63,887 nucleotides of DNA from the NCBI RefSeq assembly GCF_001953875.1, contig NZ_MQUR01000003.1:100614-164500 (forward strand), read 5' to 3'. Made by a program: the position numbers and the translations under genes. This DNA is from Streptomyces amritsarensis. GTDB lineage: Bacteria; Actinomycetota; Actinomycetes; Streptomycetales; Streptomycetaceae. The stretch's first letter is position 1; every line of letters begins with the position of its first letter. Positions 26,403 through 35,698 of this stretch are shown here, piece by piece. The notes below the pieces were generated by a model, which was not told the DNA's origin, ran no database searches, and saw only the letters and a program-made list of their open reading frames with translations.

Positions 26403-27056
26403 ATGGAGAACACGACGGGTCTGCGCGAGAGCAAGAAGCTCCGTACGCGCCGCCGGCTGGCGGCCACGGCGCTGGAACTCTTCCTGGAGCGGGGCTTCGA
26501 CGCCGTGTCGGTGGCTGATGTCGCCGCGGCGGCCGAGGTGTCCAAACCCACTCTGTTCCGGTACTTCCCGACCAAGGAGGACCTGCTCCTCGACCGGTTC
26601 GCCGACCACCAGGACGAGGTGGCACGCGTCGTCCGCGACCGGCCCGCGGGCCGGTCCCCGGTGGGAGCCGTGCACGCCCACTTCCTGACGGCCCTCGCCG
26701 AGCGGGACCCGATCACCGGGCTCTGCGACCACCCGGGCGTGCTTGCCTTCCAGCGGCTGCTCTACACCACCGCCAGCCTGGAATCCCGCCTGTCCCACTA
26801 CACCGACCGCGAGGTCGAGCTGCTCGCCGCCGCCCTGGAGGCGGAGTCGGTGCCGCCGCTCGCCGCCCGGCTGGCGGCCGTCCAGCTCGTGGCCGTCCGC
26901 CACGAGCTGGGGCGGGAGAACTGGCAGCGGCTCGCCGCCGGGCAGAGCGCCGACGAGGCCCACCCTGCCGCCGTGGCCGATGCCGACCTGGCCTTCGGCA
27001 TGCTCGCCGACGGCCTCGACCGCGCCCTGCCCGCGCCCCCGCCCACCCCCGCCTGA
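26403..27056 (+). CDS. TetR-family transcriptional regulator
   Basis: 217 residues. The N-terminal helix-turn-helix is clear: RRRLAATALELFLERGFDAVSVADVAAAAEVSKPTLFRYFPTKEDLL (about 16-62). The C-terminal ligand domain is helical and Ala/Leu-rich. No Shine-Dalgarno; the probable -10 box lies just upstream, so translation is likely leaderless. It probably represses itself and the divergent monooxygenase, released by the enzyme's substrate or product. Confidence 0.9.
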   Translation: MENTTGLRESKKLRTRRRLAATALELFLERGFDAVSVADVAAAAEVSKPTLFRYFPTKEDLLLDRFADHQDEVARVVRDRPAGRSPVGAVHAHFLTALAERDPITGLCDHPGVLAFQRLLYTTASLESRLSHYTDREVELLAAALEAESVPPLAARLAAVQLVAVRHELGRENWQRLAAGQSADEAHPAAVADADLAFGMLADGLDRALPAPPPTPA

Positions 27057-27059
27057 GCC

Positions 27060-28500
27060 CACCCCCGGCCCGCGCGGTGGAGCAGGCGGCCGCCGGCACC
27101 CCGCCTGAGCCCGCCCCCTCCGGCCCACCCACCCCTCCCGGGCCAGGTCCCGGGCCTCCAGGCCCGCCCGCCCCTTCCGCCCCGACCCCGGCCTCCCGGC
27201 CTTTCCAGCCCCGCCCCTTTTCGGCCTGGGCCTCCCGGCCCCACCGGCCCCGGGCTTTCCCTGCTGAGCCCGAGGGGCTCAGCGACAGCCTGGGCCCCTC
27301 ACGGGCCGCCCAGGAGAGCCTGGCCTCCGTCCGGGAACCGGTCCCGGGCCGCAGCGGTCGGGTAGTCCTCCGGTCTGGGCCCAGGCCTCACCCGTCTGTC
27401 CCGGGCCCGACGCGGGGACGGGGTTGGAGCCCTCGGCCTCGGGGCCGGCCGGGGACCTCAGGGGCCAGGCCGGGCAGTTTTCCGGCCGGCCCCTGCCTCA
27501 CCGCTGTCCCGGGCCCGGGACAGAGTCGGAGCCCTCGGCCTCGGGGTCGGTCCCGGACCGCAGCGGCTTGGCAGCTCTCCCGCCTGGCCTCGAGCCTCGG
27601 TGGCCGGGCCCGGGTTCGCGCCTGCGCCTGTTCCCCTGCGGCCTCATCGGCGCCCGCGCCCACCAATGCGGCGTCAGCGGGCGGGACTCCCACGGTCTGG
27701 GCCACCAGCCTCGGCCGCCGGGTCGTCAGGGGCCCGGCCGGCGGCCTTGGTGGCCGGGTCGTGCGGGGGTGGCTGCCGGGTGTGCTGGTCTGGGCCACCG
27801 ACTTCGGCTGCTGGGTCGTCCGGAATCGACCTACGGCCTCGGCGGCCGGGTCGTCCGGGTCCGACCCGCGGCCCCGACTGCCGGGCCGTTCCGGGTCTGG
27901 GCCCCCGGCTCAGGCGGCCGGGCGGGTTTCCGGCCTGACCCGCGGCCTCAGCGGCGGTCGGGCCCGTGTCCGCTCCCGGTCCCGCGGCCTCAGCGGCGGT
28001 CGGGCCCGCGTCCGCTCCGGGTCCCCGTGGCCTCGGCGGCCGGGTTGTCCCGGTCTGGGCTCCCGGCCCAGGCGGCCGGGCGGGTCTCCGGCCTGGCCCG
28101 CGGCCTCGGCGGTCGGTCAGGCCTGCGTCCGCTCCCGGTCCCCGTGGCCTCAGCGGTCGGGCCCGCGTCCGCTCCGGGTGCCCGTGGCCTCGGCGGCCAG
28201 GTGGTCCGGTCTGGGCCCCGGCCCAGGCGGCCGGGCGGGTCTCCTGCCTGGCCCGCGGCCTCAGTGGTCGGTTAGGCCCGCCTCCGGGTCCCGCGGCCTC
28301 GGCGGTCGCTCGGGCCTGCGTCCGCTCGGGGTCGCCCCGGCCTCGGCCGCCGGGCGGGTCTCCGGCCTGGCCCGCGGCCTCAGTGGTCGGTTAGGCCCGC
28401 CTCCGCTCCCGGTCCCCGTGGCCTCGGCGGTCGGTTGGGCCTGCGTCCGCTCCTGGGCCCCGCGGCCTCGGCGGTCGGCGCGGGGCCGGGGCTTCGTCCG
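27060..28500. repeat. 1.4-kb GC-rich degenerate repeat tract
   Basis: No convincing gene lies between the TetR and LysR genes. From about 27800 the tract consists of shuffled copies of phrases such as GCGGCCTCGGCGGTCGG and GTCCGCTCCGGGTCC. One unit at 27941 is repeated at 27983 (42-bp step), and a unit of about 50 bp around GGGCGGGTCTCCGGCCTGG recurs near 28085, 28237 and 28345. The left part (27060-27500) is looser Pro/Gly-type sequence and includes a 9-bp hairpin at 27263-27283 (GCTGAGCCC/GGGCTCAGC) that may terminate the TetR transcript. Long open frames on both strands are a by-product of base composition. Confidence 0.82.
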
Positions 28501-28502
28501 GG

Positions 28503-29381
28503 TCAGGGCATCAGCATCCGCTGGAGCTCGCGCGCCGCGCGCGGGGGAGCGACGTCGGTGCGGTGGGCCAGCGCGATCGTCCGCCGCAGCGGCGAGCCCG
28601 CGAGCGGCGTCGTCCGCAGCCCGGGGCCGGCGCCCGCCACCACCATCGCCGGGACCACCGCCAGGCCCAACCCCGCCCGGGCGAAGCCCAGTACGGCGTC
28701 CATCTCGCCGCCCTCCACCGTGAACGCCGGCTCGAAGCCCTCCGCCCGGCAGGCCGCCACGGTCAGCTCCCGCAGGTCGTAGCCGTGCCGGAACATCACC
28801 ATCGGCTCGTCGCGCAGCCCCGCGATGGTCAGCTCCCGGCCGCCGCCGGGCGCCGGGAGCCGCGTCGAGGACACCACGACCAGGTCCTCCGTCAGCAGCT
28901 CCACCGTCGTCAGGGCCGGCGCCGAGGGCGGGAGCGGCAGGGCGATCAGCGCCAGGTCCAGCGCCCCGCGCGCCAGCTCCCGCACGAGGTCGAGCGAACC
29001 GCTCTCCTCGATCAGCAGCTCGATCCCCGGATGCGCCGTGTGGAAGGCCCGCAGCACGCCGGGCAGCAGGCCCGTGCACACGCTCGGTGTGGCCCCCAGC
29101 CGGATCCGCCCGCGCCGCAGTTGCGCCAGCTCCTGCACCTCCAGACGCGCCGTGTCCGCGTCCGCCAGGATCCGCCGGGCCAGCGGCAGCAGCGCCTCAC
29201 CCGCGTCCGTCAGCGCGATATTGCCCCGGGCCCGACTGAAGAGCTCGGCCCCCAGCTCCCGCTCCAGCGCCTTGATCTGCTGGGACAGCGACGGCTGGGC
29301 CACGTGCACCCGCTCCGCGGCCCGGGTGAAGTGCCGGGTCTCGGCCACGGCCACGAAGTAGAGAAGCTGCTGAAATTGCAT
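28503..29381 (-). CDS. LysR-family regulator divergent from sdhCAB
   Basis: 292 residues. MQFQQLLYFVAVAETRHFTRAAERVHVAQPSLSQQIKALERELGAELFSR is the winged helix-turn-helix. The rest is the two-lobed substrate-binding domain (IRLGATPSVCTGLLPGVL; GLGLAVVPAMVV). The start is fixed by the family's MxFxQL opening. It lies 72 bp from sdhC with shared regulatory sequence, so control of succinate dehydrogenase expression is the natural inference; the co-inducer is unknown. Confidence 0.92.
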   Translation of the reverse strand: MQFQQLLYFVAVAETRHFTRAAERVHVAQPSLSQQIKALERELGAELFSRARGNIALTDAGEALLPLARRILADADTARLEVQELAQLRRGRIRLGATPSVCTGLLPGVLRAFHTAHPGIELLIEESGSLDLVRELARGALDLALIALPLPPSAPALTTVELLTEDLVVVSSTRLPAPGGGRELTIAGLRDEPMVMFRHGYDLRELTVAACRAEGFEPAFTVEGGEMDAVLGFARAGLGLAVVPAMVVAGAGPGLRTTPLAGSPLRRTIALAHRTDVAPPRAARELQRMLMP

Positions 29382-29453
29382 AGGCCATGTCTATCAAGAT
29401 GACCGATATCATGTCTTGGACCTTTCGGGCCCTCCGTCCCTACCGTCGATGCC
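29382..29453. promoter_or_regulatory. LysR/sdh divergent control region
   Basis: 72 bp containing two ATGTCT copies (29388-29393 and 29412-29417) separated by A/T-rich sequence, plus GATATC. Direct half-sites of this kind suit LysR binding. Confidence 0.4.
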
Positions 29454-30149
29454 ATGGCTCTGGCAACGCGCACCCGGACGAGCGCTCCCTCGCTCTGGGG
29501 CTCCACCCTCGGTAAGAAGACCGTCATGGCGGTCTCCGGGCTGATCATGCTCGGCTACCTCGTCGTGCACATGCTCGGCAACCTCAAGATCTTCTTCGGT
29601 GCGGACGAGTTCAACGGCTACGCCCACTGGCTGCGCACCCTCGGCTCGCCCTTCCTCCACCACGAGTGGGCCCTGTGGATCGTCCGCGTGGTGCTCCTCG
29701 CCGCCGTCGTCGCGCACGCCGTCTCCGCCTACCAGCTCAGCCGGCTGGACATCAAAGCCCGCCCGGTCAAGTACGTCCACAAGCGCCGCCGCGCGAGCTA
29801 CGCCACCCGCACCATGCGCTGGGGCGGCATCATCCTCGGCCTGTTCATCGTCTGGCACCTGCTCGACCTCACCACGCTCACCGTCAACGAGCGTGCCTGG
29901 GTCGGCCACCCGTACGAGAACGTCCTCGCCACCTTCTCCACCTGGTACGGGAACACCGTCTACATCGTGGCGATGGCCGCACTCGGCCTGCACGTCCGGC
30001 ACGGCTTCTGGAGCGCCGCCCAGACCCTCGGCGCGGGCAGCGCCCGTCGCGAGCGGACGCTGAAGGCCATCGCGAACGGCCTGGCCGTCGTCCTCTTCGC
30101 GGGCTTCGTGTCCGTCCCCGTCGCCGTCATGACCGGAATGGTGAACTGA
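29454..30149 (+). CDS. sdhC: Succinate dehydrogenase cytochrome b subunit
   Basis: 231 residues, five hydrophobic helices (about 25-45, 68-92, 122-145, 165-185, 205-228). [24 protein letters not shown] begins helix 1. Histidines at the helix faces ([33 protein letters not shown]) fit the di-heme, single-subunit anchor of actinobacterial and Bacillus-type succinate:menaquinone oxidoreductase. It anchors SdhAB and passes electrons to menaquinone. sdhA begins two bases after its stop. Confidence 0.93.
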   Translation: MALATRTRTSAPSLWGSTLGKKTVMAVSGLIMLGYLVVHMLGNLKIFFGADEFNGYAHWLRTLGSPFLHHEWALWIVRVVLLAAVVAHAVSAYQLSRLDIKARPVKYVHKRRRASYATRTMRWGGIILGLFIVWHLLDLTTLTVNERAWVGHPYENVLATFSTWYGNTVYIVAMAALGLHVRHGFWSAAQTLGAGSARRERTLKAIANGLAVVLFAGFVSVPVAVMTGMVN

Positions 30150-30151
30150 CC

Positions 30152-32101
30152 GTGAGCAGCTACGCGCACCACACCACCGGCGAGCCCATCGCCGACACCA
30201 AGGCCCCCCAGGGCCCCATCGCGGACCGCTGGGACCGGCGCCGCTTCGAGGCGAAGCTCGTCAACCCCGCCAACCGCCGCAAGCACACCGTCATCGTCGT
30301 CGGTACCGGCCTGGCGGGCGGATCGGCCGGCGCGACCCTCGCCGAGCAGGGCTACCACGTCGTGCAGTTCTGCTTCTCCGACTCCCCGCGCCGCGCCCAC
30401 TCCATCGCCGCGCAGGGCGGCATCAACGCCGCCAAGAACTACCGCAACGACGGCGACTCCGTGCACCGCCTCTTCTACGACACCGTCAAGGGCGGCGACT
30501 TCCGCGCCCGCGAGTCCAACGTGCACCGCCTCGCCCAGATCTCCGTCGAGATCATCGACCAGTGCGTGGCCCAGGGCGTCCCCTTCGCCCGCGAGTACGG
30601 CGGTCTCCTCGACACCCGCTCCTTCGGCGGAGTCCAGGTCTCCCGCACCTTCTACGCCCGCGGCCAGACCGGGCAGCAGCTCCTCCTCGGCGCCTACCAG
30701 GCCCTCTCCCGGCAGATCGCCGCGGGCAACGTCGAGATGCACGCCCGCACCGAGATGCTCGACCTGATCGTCGTCGACGGCGTCGCCCGCGGCATCGTCG
30801 CCCGCGACCTGATCACCGGCGAGATCTCCACCCACTACGCCGACGCCGTCGTCCTCGCCAGCGGCGGCTACGGCAACGTCTTCTACCTCTCCACCAACGC
30901 CATGAACTCCAACGCGACCGCCGTGTGGCGGGCGCACCGGCGCGGCGCCTACTTCGCCAACCCCTGCTTCACCCAGATCCACCCCACCTGCATCCCGCGC
31001 ACCGGCGACCACCAGTCCAAGCTCACCCTGATGAGCGAGTCCCTGCGCAACGACGGCCGCATCTGGGTCCCCAGGGCCAAGGGCGACACCCGTCCCGCCG
31101 CCGACATCCCCGAGGCGGAGCGCGACTACTACCTGGAGCGGATCTACCCCTCCTTCGGCAACCTCGTACCCCGCGACATCGCCTCCCGCGCCGCCAAGAA
31201 CGTCTGCGACGAGGGCCGCGGCGTCGGCCCAGGAGGGCAGGGCGTCTACCTCGACTTCGCCGACGCCATCCGCCGCATGGGCCGCGACAAGGTCGCCGAG
31301 AAGTACGGCAACCTCTTCGAGATGTACGAGCGGATCACCGCGGAGAACCCGTACGAGGTCCCCATGCGGATCTATCCGGCCGTGCACTACACGATGGGCG
31401 GGCTGTGGGTCGACTACGACCTGCAGACCACCGTCCCCGGCCTGTTCGCGATCGGCGAGGCCAACTTCTCCGACCACGGAGCCAACCGCCTCGGCGCCTC
31501 CGCCCTCATGCAGGGACTCGCCGACGGCTACTTCGTACTCCCGTCCACCATCAACGACTACCTCGCCCGCCACCCCCGCCGCGACACCGTCGACGACACC
31601 CACCCCGAAGCGGCGGCCACCGTACGCGAGACGAAGGAGCGGCTGGAGAGGCTGCTCGCCGTGGACGGCGACCGCACCCCCGACTCCTTCCACCGCGAGA
31701 TCGGCGAACTCATGTGGGAGTACTGCGGGATGGCCCGCAGCGAGCAGGGCCTGCGCAAGGCGCTGGACCGCATCCCGCAGATCCGCGAGGAGTTCTGGCG
31801 CCGCATCAAGGTCCCCGGCACCGGCGACGAGTTCAACCAGTCGCTGGAGAAGGCCAACCGCATCGTCGACTACCTCGAACTCGCCGAGCTGATGTGCCTC
31901 GACGCGCTCCACCGCGCCGAGTCCTGCGGCGGCCACTTCCGCGAGGAGTCCCAGACCCCCGACGGCGAGGCCGCCCGCCGGGACGAGGCCTTCGCCTACG
32001 CCGCCGCCTGGGAGTTCACCGCCACCGGCACCGCCCCCGTCCTGCACAAGGAAGACCTCGTCTTCGAGTACGTCCACCCCACCCAGCGGAGCTACGCATG
32101 A
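30152..32101 (+). CDS. sdhA: Succinate dehydrogenase flavoprotein subunit
   Basis: 649 residues from a GTG two bases after sdh[22 protein letters not shown] binds [13 protein letters not shown] carries the His that covalently binds FAD. Further conserved parts are [29 protein letters not shown] and [22 protein letters not shown]. It oxidises succinate to fumarate in the citric acid cycle at the inner face of the membrane. Its stop overlaps the sdhB start (ATGA). Confidence 0.96.
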   Translation: MSSYAHHTTGEPIADTKAPQGPIADRWDRRRFEAKLVNPANRRKHTVIVVGTGLAGGSAGATLAEQGYHVVQFCFSDSPRRAHSIAAQGGINAAKNYRNDGDSVHRLFYDTVKGGDFRARESNVHRLAQISVEIIDQCVAQGVPFAREYGGLLDTRSFGGVQVSRTFYARGQTGQQLLLGAYQALSRQIAAGNVEMHARTEMLDLIVVDGVARGIVARDLITGEISTHYADAVVLASGGYGNVFYLSTNAMNSNATAVWRAHRRGAYFANPCFTQIHPTCIPRTGDHQSKLTLMSESLRNDGRIWVPRAKGDTRPAADIPEAERDYYLERIYPSFGNLVPRDIASRAAKNVCDEGRGVGPGGQGVYLDFADAIRRMGRDKVAEKYGNLFEMYERITAENPYEVPMRIYPAVHYTMGGLWVDYDLQTTVPGLFAIGEANFSDHGANRLGASALMQGLADGYFVLPSTINDYLARHPRRDTVDDTHPEAAATVRETKERLERLLAVDGDRTPDSFHREIGELMWEYCGMARSEQGLRKALDRIPQIREEFWRRIKVPGTGDEFNQSLEKANRIVDYLELAELMCLDALHRAESCGGHFREESQTPDGEAARRDEAFAYAAAWEFTATGTAPVLHKEDLVFEYVHPTQRSYA

Positions 32102-32844
32102 AGCTCACCCTGCGCGTCTGGCGCCAGCGCGGCGCCGACGCCCCCGGCCACATGGCCTCGTACGAGGTCGACGGGATCTCCCAGGACATGTCCTTCCTGG
32201 AGATGCTCGACACCCTCAACGAGGACCTCATCCTGCGCGGTGAGGACCCGGTCGCCTTCGACCACGACTGCCGCGAGGGCATCTGCGGCGCCTGCAGCCT
32301 CGTCATCAACGGCGACGCCCACGGGCCCGAGCGCACCACCACCTGCCAGCTCCACATGCGCTCCTTCGCCGACGGCGACACCATCGACGTCGAGCCCTGG
32401 CGGGCCGCGGCCTTCCCCGTGGTCAAGGACCTGGTCGTCGACCGGGGCGCCTTCGACCGGATCATCCAGGCCGGCGGCTACATCACCGCTCCCACCGGCT
32501 CGGCCCCCGAGGCGCACGCCACCGCCGTGCCCAAGGCCGACGCCGACTTCGCCTTCGAACACGCCGAGTGCATCGGCTGCGGCGCGTGCGTGGCGGCCTG
32601 CCCCAACGGCTCGGCGATGCTCTTCACCTCCGCCAAGGTCAACCACCTGAACGTCCTCCCGCAGGGCTCGCCGGAACGGGAGACCCGCGTCCTGGACATG
32701 GTGGCCCGCATGGACGAGGAGGGCTTCGGCGGCTGCACCCTCACCGGCGAGTGCGCCACGGCCTGCCCGAAGGGCATCCCGCTCCCGTCGATCGCCGCGA
32801 TGAACAAGGAGTGGCTGCGAGCGGTCCGCAAGGGCCCCCGCTGA
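32098..32844 (+). CDS. sdhB: Succinate dehydrogenase iron-sulfur subunit
   Basis: 248 residues. The [2Fe-2S] ligands lie in [15 protein letters not shown] plus a later Cys (TTTCQLH). The [4Fe-4S]/[3Fe-4S] clusters are in [14 protein letters not shown] and [16 protein letters not shown]. It carries electrons from SdhA to the cytochrome b subunit. The ATG overlaps the sdhA stop by four bases. A terminator follows. Confidence 0.96.
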   Translation: MKLTLRVWRQRGADAPGHMASYEVDGISQDMSFLEMLDTLNEDLILRGEDPVAFDHDCREGICGACSLVINGDAHGPERTTTCQLHMRSFADGDTIDVEPWRAAAFPVVKDLVVDRGAFDRIIQAGGYITAPTGSAPEAHATAVPKADADFAFEHAECIGCGACVAACPNGSAMLFTSAKVNHLNVLPQGSPERETRVLDMVARMDEEGFGGCTLTGECATACPKGIPLPSIAAMNKEWLRAVRKGPR

Positions 32845-32866
32845 CCCCGGCCGACTGACGCCCCGG

Positions 32867-32902
32867 CGCAGGACCCCGCCGTCCCGGGGACCTGCGCCGA
32901 TC
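32867..32902 (+). terminator. Terminator of sdhCAB
   Basis: CGGCGCAGG (32867-32875) pairs with CCTGCGCCG (32894-32902). After an A-A mismatch a further five C/G pairs close the stem (32877-32881 with 32888-32892). It begins 22 bp after the sdhB stop. Confidence 0.8.
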
Positions 32903-32970
32903 GGCTGACCGGGCGGGCAGCCGCCGTGCCGCGCCCCGGCGGCGCCCAGGACATGGGGGACAGTGGCCCC

Positions 32971-33621
32971 ATGCCAGAAGCCGCCGCCGGGACCGGACCA
33001 CGCCGCCGAGCCGTACTGGCCGCCGCCCTCGCACCACTGGCCGCGGCGGGCTGCTCCGGCGGGGAAGCGCCCCGCACCCCGGCATCCGGGCAGCAGCCCG
33101 CCCCCAAGGACGCCGTGATCATGGTCATCCGGCACGCGGAGAAACCGTACGCCGGGGACTCCGGCCGGGACGAGGACGGCGAGGACGACCCGGGCTCCCT
33201 GGCCGGGCGCGGCTGGCGCCGGGCCGAGGAACTGCCGCGGCTCTTCCCGCCGGCCAAGGGCGCCCCGCTGCCCCGCCCCGCCGCGGTCTTCGCCGCCGGC
33301 GGCAAGGACCGCGCCCCCGCCCGGTGCCGGCAGACCGTGACCGCCCTGGCCGCCGCAGTGCGCACCCCCGTACGGGCCGACTTCGCGGTCGGCGCCGAAT
33401 CCGCCCTGGCGCACGCCGCGCTGGCCGGGCCCATGCCCGTACTCGTCTGCTGGGAGCACACCGGCATCCCCCGCCTGGTGCGCGCCCTCGGCGCCCACCA
33501 GGTCCTCGGGCTCCCCGCGACCTGGCCGGACCGCCACGACCTGGTCTGGCAGTTCACCCGCCGCAGCGGGCAGTGGAGCTTCCGCGAACTGCCCCAACAG
33601 CTCCTGCCCGGCGACGCCTGA
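32971..33621 (+). CDS. Histidine-phosphatase-family lipoprotein
   Basis: 216 residues. RRRAVLAAALAPLAAAGCSGG is a signal peptide with an Arg cluster and lipobox AAAGC. The mature part begins with IMVIRHAEKPY, the phosphohistidine RHxE motif of the histidine phosphatase superfamily; LAGRGWRRAEEL and CWEHTGIPRL (second His) follow. Likely an extracellular phosphatase or phosphatase-fold protein. Start at ATG 32971 gives the correct signal length; in-frame starts at 32926 and 32953 are alternatives. Confidence 0.85.
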   Translation: MPEAAAGTGPRRRAVLAAALAPLAAAGCSGGEAPRTPASGQQPAPKDAVIMVIRHAEKPYAGDSGRDEDGEDDPGSLAGRGWRRAEELPRLFPPAKGAPLPRPAAVFAAGGKDRAPARCRQTVTALAAAVRTPVRADFAVGAESALAHAALAGPMPVLVCWEHTGIPRLVRALGAHQVLGLPATWPDRHDLVWQFTRRSGQWSFRELPQQLLPGDA

Positions 33622-33624
33622 GCC

Positions 33625-33783
33625 TCACCGGTACCGGTACAGCTCGTTCCCGGCGGCATCGAGGAGCAGGACCAGGTCGCTGTACGGCCAGACCGAGCAT
33701 GTCCGCGAAGTACCGCAGCTCGCAGGGCTCGAAGGGCTCGTCGGGAACGCCGGTCCCCTCCCGCAGCCTGTCGCGCGCCTTGC
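33625..33783 (-). pseudogene. Gene remnant, C-terminal fragment
   Basis: On the reverse strand LREGTGVPDEPFEPCELRYF is readable, continuing ADMLG. One base later, in another frame, comes WPYSDLVLLLDAAGNELYRYR and a stop at 33625. Both parts have core-genome codon use. A stop codon lies just before the readable part (33785-33787), so the 5' portion is lost. The family is not recognised. It looks like a core gene cut by the island junction. Confidence 0.6.
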
Positions 33784-33784
33784 G

Positions 33785-34093
33785 TCATCTGGTCACAGAG
33801 GTCACCCCTGCCGGCTCGTGTCCTGTGGCGTCGTCCTCCATGCCGCCGGCGGTGACCTCAGCAGGCGGGAAGGACTCCTTCTGGTGGCGTTCGATCCGGC
33901 CCAGGCTGAGGCGGATCTTGTTGAACTCGCCGATCAGGGAGCGCCTGCGCATCCCCGTGGTGGCGAACCGGGCGAAGGCCCAGACCGCGCCAACGAAGAT
34001 GATCAGCGCACCTCCCGCCTCGACAAGGTGCACCAGCCACCCGGTCAGCTCCCGCACCCCGGCCCCGGACACCCATTCATCTGGCATGTCCAT
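33785..34093 (-). CDS. DUF1622-like membrane protein, truncated
   Basis: 102 residues from an ATG with TAGGAG seven bases upstream. LTGWLVHLVEAGGALIIFVGAVWAFARF is one membrane helix, followed by RRRSLIGEFNKIRLSLGR. This matches the first half of DUF1622 proteins as I recall them; the family's second and third helices are absent and replaced by a hydrophilic tail ending at 33785. Probably a truncated relic. It is divergent from the CorA gene. Confidence 0.6.
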   Translation of the reverse strand: MDMPDEWVSGAGVRELTGWLVHLVEAGGALIIFVGAVWAFARFATTGMRRRSLIGEFNKIRLSLGRIERHQKESFPPAEVTAGGMEDDATGHEPAGVTSVTR

Positions 34094-34220
34094 GAGAGCG
34101 CTCCTACCCGCGTCGGCCTGCCTGCACGAGCCGGCACCGGTGTCTCGCGTCGCGCGCCGGGAACAGGCCAAACATCGGCAGCGGGCGCATGAAACAAGGG
34201 TGCTGAAGCATGTGCGGGAG

Positions 34221-35216
34221 ATGGAATGCGTCATCTACGAGCAGGACTCCGGCCAGTCGGAGCGTGTGGAATGCGAGCTGCCGGACGACACGTGTCGTGC
34301 GGCCCTCAAACGCTTGCGGGACTTGAGCGACGGCAAGTTCGCCTGGATCCGGCTGACTGACCCTGAAGAGGGCCAGCTGGTCCAGCTGGCCGAGGAGCTC
34401 TCCCTGCACCCACTGGCCGTCGAGGACGCTCTGCATGGACGGCAGCGTCCCAAGCGTGAGCGCTTCGGCGACGTCCTGGCCGTGGCGCTGAAGCCCTTGC
34501 GATACGTGGAGGAAGACATGGCGGTGAAGACGGGGGACATCTTGATCTTCGTGGGCCCCCGCAGCGTCCTCACCGTCAGCCACGGGACGATCGACCCGTG
34601 CGCCGAGGCCGCACGCCGACTGGACGCGGATCCGCAGATGCTCCGCAGCGGGACCTGGGCCGTGCTGCATGCCGTGCTGGATGTCGCCGTCGACGCGTAC
34701 AGCGACGCGGCCCGACGGGTGCGCGCCACGCTCGACCGGCTGGAGGACGACGTGTTCTCGACATCCCGCGTCGACCACACCCAGGCCATCTACTCCCTCA
34801 AGCGGGAGGTCCGCGAGTTCCGCGATGCCGTGCAGCCGCTCGTTCCGGTCCTTCACGGGCTCGTGGACGGCCCAAGCGAGGTCGACGCGCAGTCCAAGAT
34901 CGCCCCGTACATCCGTGACGTCGCCGATCACGTGCACCGCACCGACATCGAGGTCCGCACCCTGGACGAGCTCTTGGACTCCGTCCTCGGCGCGCAACAG
35001 GCCCGCGTCGGTACCTGGCAGAACGACGACATGCGGCGCATTTCCGCATGGGCGGCGATCTTCGCGATCCCCACCATGGTCGCCGGCGTGTACGGGATGA
35101 ACTTCGAGCACATGCCGGAACTCGGCTGGACCTACGGCTACCCCCTGGCGGTGGCGCTCATGACGCTCGCCTCGCTCACCCTCTACAGGGCCTTCCGCCG
35201 CAACGGCTGGCTGTAG
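34221..35216 (+). CDS. corA: CorA-family magnesium/divalent cation transporter
   Basis: About 331 residues. A long soluble N-terminal part (ALKRLRDLSDGKFAWIRLTDPEE; EDALHGRQRPKRERFGD; ILIFVGPRSVLTVSHG) is followed by a helical stalk and two C-terminal helices. The first ends in the signature YGMNFEHMPELGW (GMN motif), the second in RAFRRNGWL. It forms a pentameric Mg2+/Co2+ channel. Start uncertain: ATG 34221 has GGGAG directly adjacent; GTG 34200 and 34212 are alternatives. Codon use is less G/C-biased than the core genes, in line with a transferred segment. Confidence 0.87.
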   Translation: MECVIYEQDSGQSERVECELPDDTCRAALKRLRDLSDGKFAWIRLTDPEEGQLVQLAEELSLHPLAVEDALHGRQRPKRERFGDVLAVALKPLRYVEEDMAVKTGDILIFVGPRSVLTVSHGTIDPCAEAARRLDADPQMLRSGTWAVLHAVLDVAVDAYSDAARRVRATLDRLEDDVFSTSRVDHTQAIYSLKREVREFRDAVQPLVPVLHGLVDGPSEVDAQSKIAPYIRDVADHVHRTDIEVRTLDELLDSVLGAQQARVGTWQNDDMRRISAWAAIFAIPTMVAGVYGMNFEHMPELGWTYGYPLAVALMTLASLTLYRAFRRNGWL

Positions 35217-35541
35217 GGGACCGCCGCAGGTGCCGACCGGCCCCCGCCGGCAGGCCTTGCGGCGTTCGCCGGCCGAGACAAGGACCAGACCCCCTGACTG
35301 CTACGAGTCGAGGCCCGGAGGCCGGGCGGGAGCTGGCAAGCAGCCACAGCGGTTTCCAGTCGGCCGCCTATTCCCCCTGGTCAAAAGGCTGATGATGTTG
35401 AATGGTCATGTTGACTGGCGTCAGCGGCATTGTGCGGGCGAATAGTCGTGAGAGGAGTGCAAGTGAAGCGATGTGGGAGCGCGAGGTTGGTGGCGATCGC
35501 CGGCAGCGGCGTCTCCCCGGCCGACCGGCCAGTGACCGGCG
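35217..35541. other. Intergenic, no gene seen
   Basis: 325 bp after corA with lower G/C. The stretch 35380-35470 (ATGATGTTGAATGGTCATGTTGACTG and beyond) is A/T-rich and contains TTGACT at 35411-35416, a possible -35 box. No coding frame with good codon use was found. Confidence 0.45.
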
Positions 35542-35697
35542 GTCCTCGCCGCCGAACTGCCCGCCGCCATCCTCGTGCGGGCCCTCGGCGTCCACATCCA
35601 CGTCGCCGTCCGACGGCAGAAGGCATCAGCCGGCGCCTGGGCCTCTGGCCTCTGGCCTCTTACGCCCCCGATGTCCGCCGCCGTGTCCCGGAGAACC
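35542..35697 (+). pseudogene. Integrase C-terminal remnant
   Basis: The frame reads LAAELPAAILVRALGVHIHVAV, then R.QKASAGAWAS, and would continue YAPDVRRR if 14 bases were removed. This is the closing pattern of many Streptomyces phage/ICE-type integrases as I recall them. The break is caused by a GCCTCTG unit repeated almost three times at 35641-35660, two extra copies shifting the frame. No catalytic domain (R...HxxR...Y) remains upstream. Confidence 0.5.
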
Positions 35698-35698
35698 A

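Noticed and set aside
27077..28723. Long open frames (up to about 550 codons) across the GC-rich tract
   Set aside because: Composition is Arg/Pro/Gly/Ser only, several frames on both strands are equally open, and one runs into the antisense of the LysR gene. No domain or ribosome-binding site.
29960..32077. Very long reverse-strand open frame opposite sdhC and sdhA
   Set aside because: Shadow of strongly G/C3-biased coding; Val/Gly/Glu-rich antisense without motifs, while sdhA on the plus strand is unambiguous.
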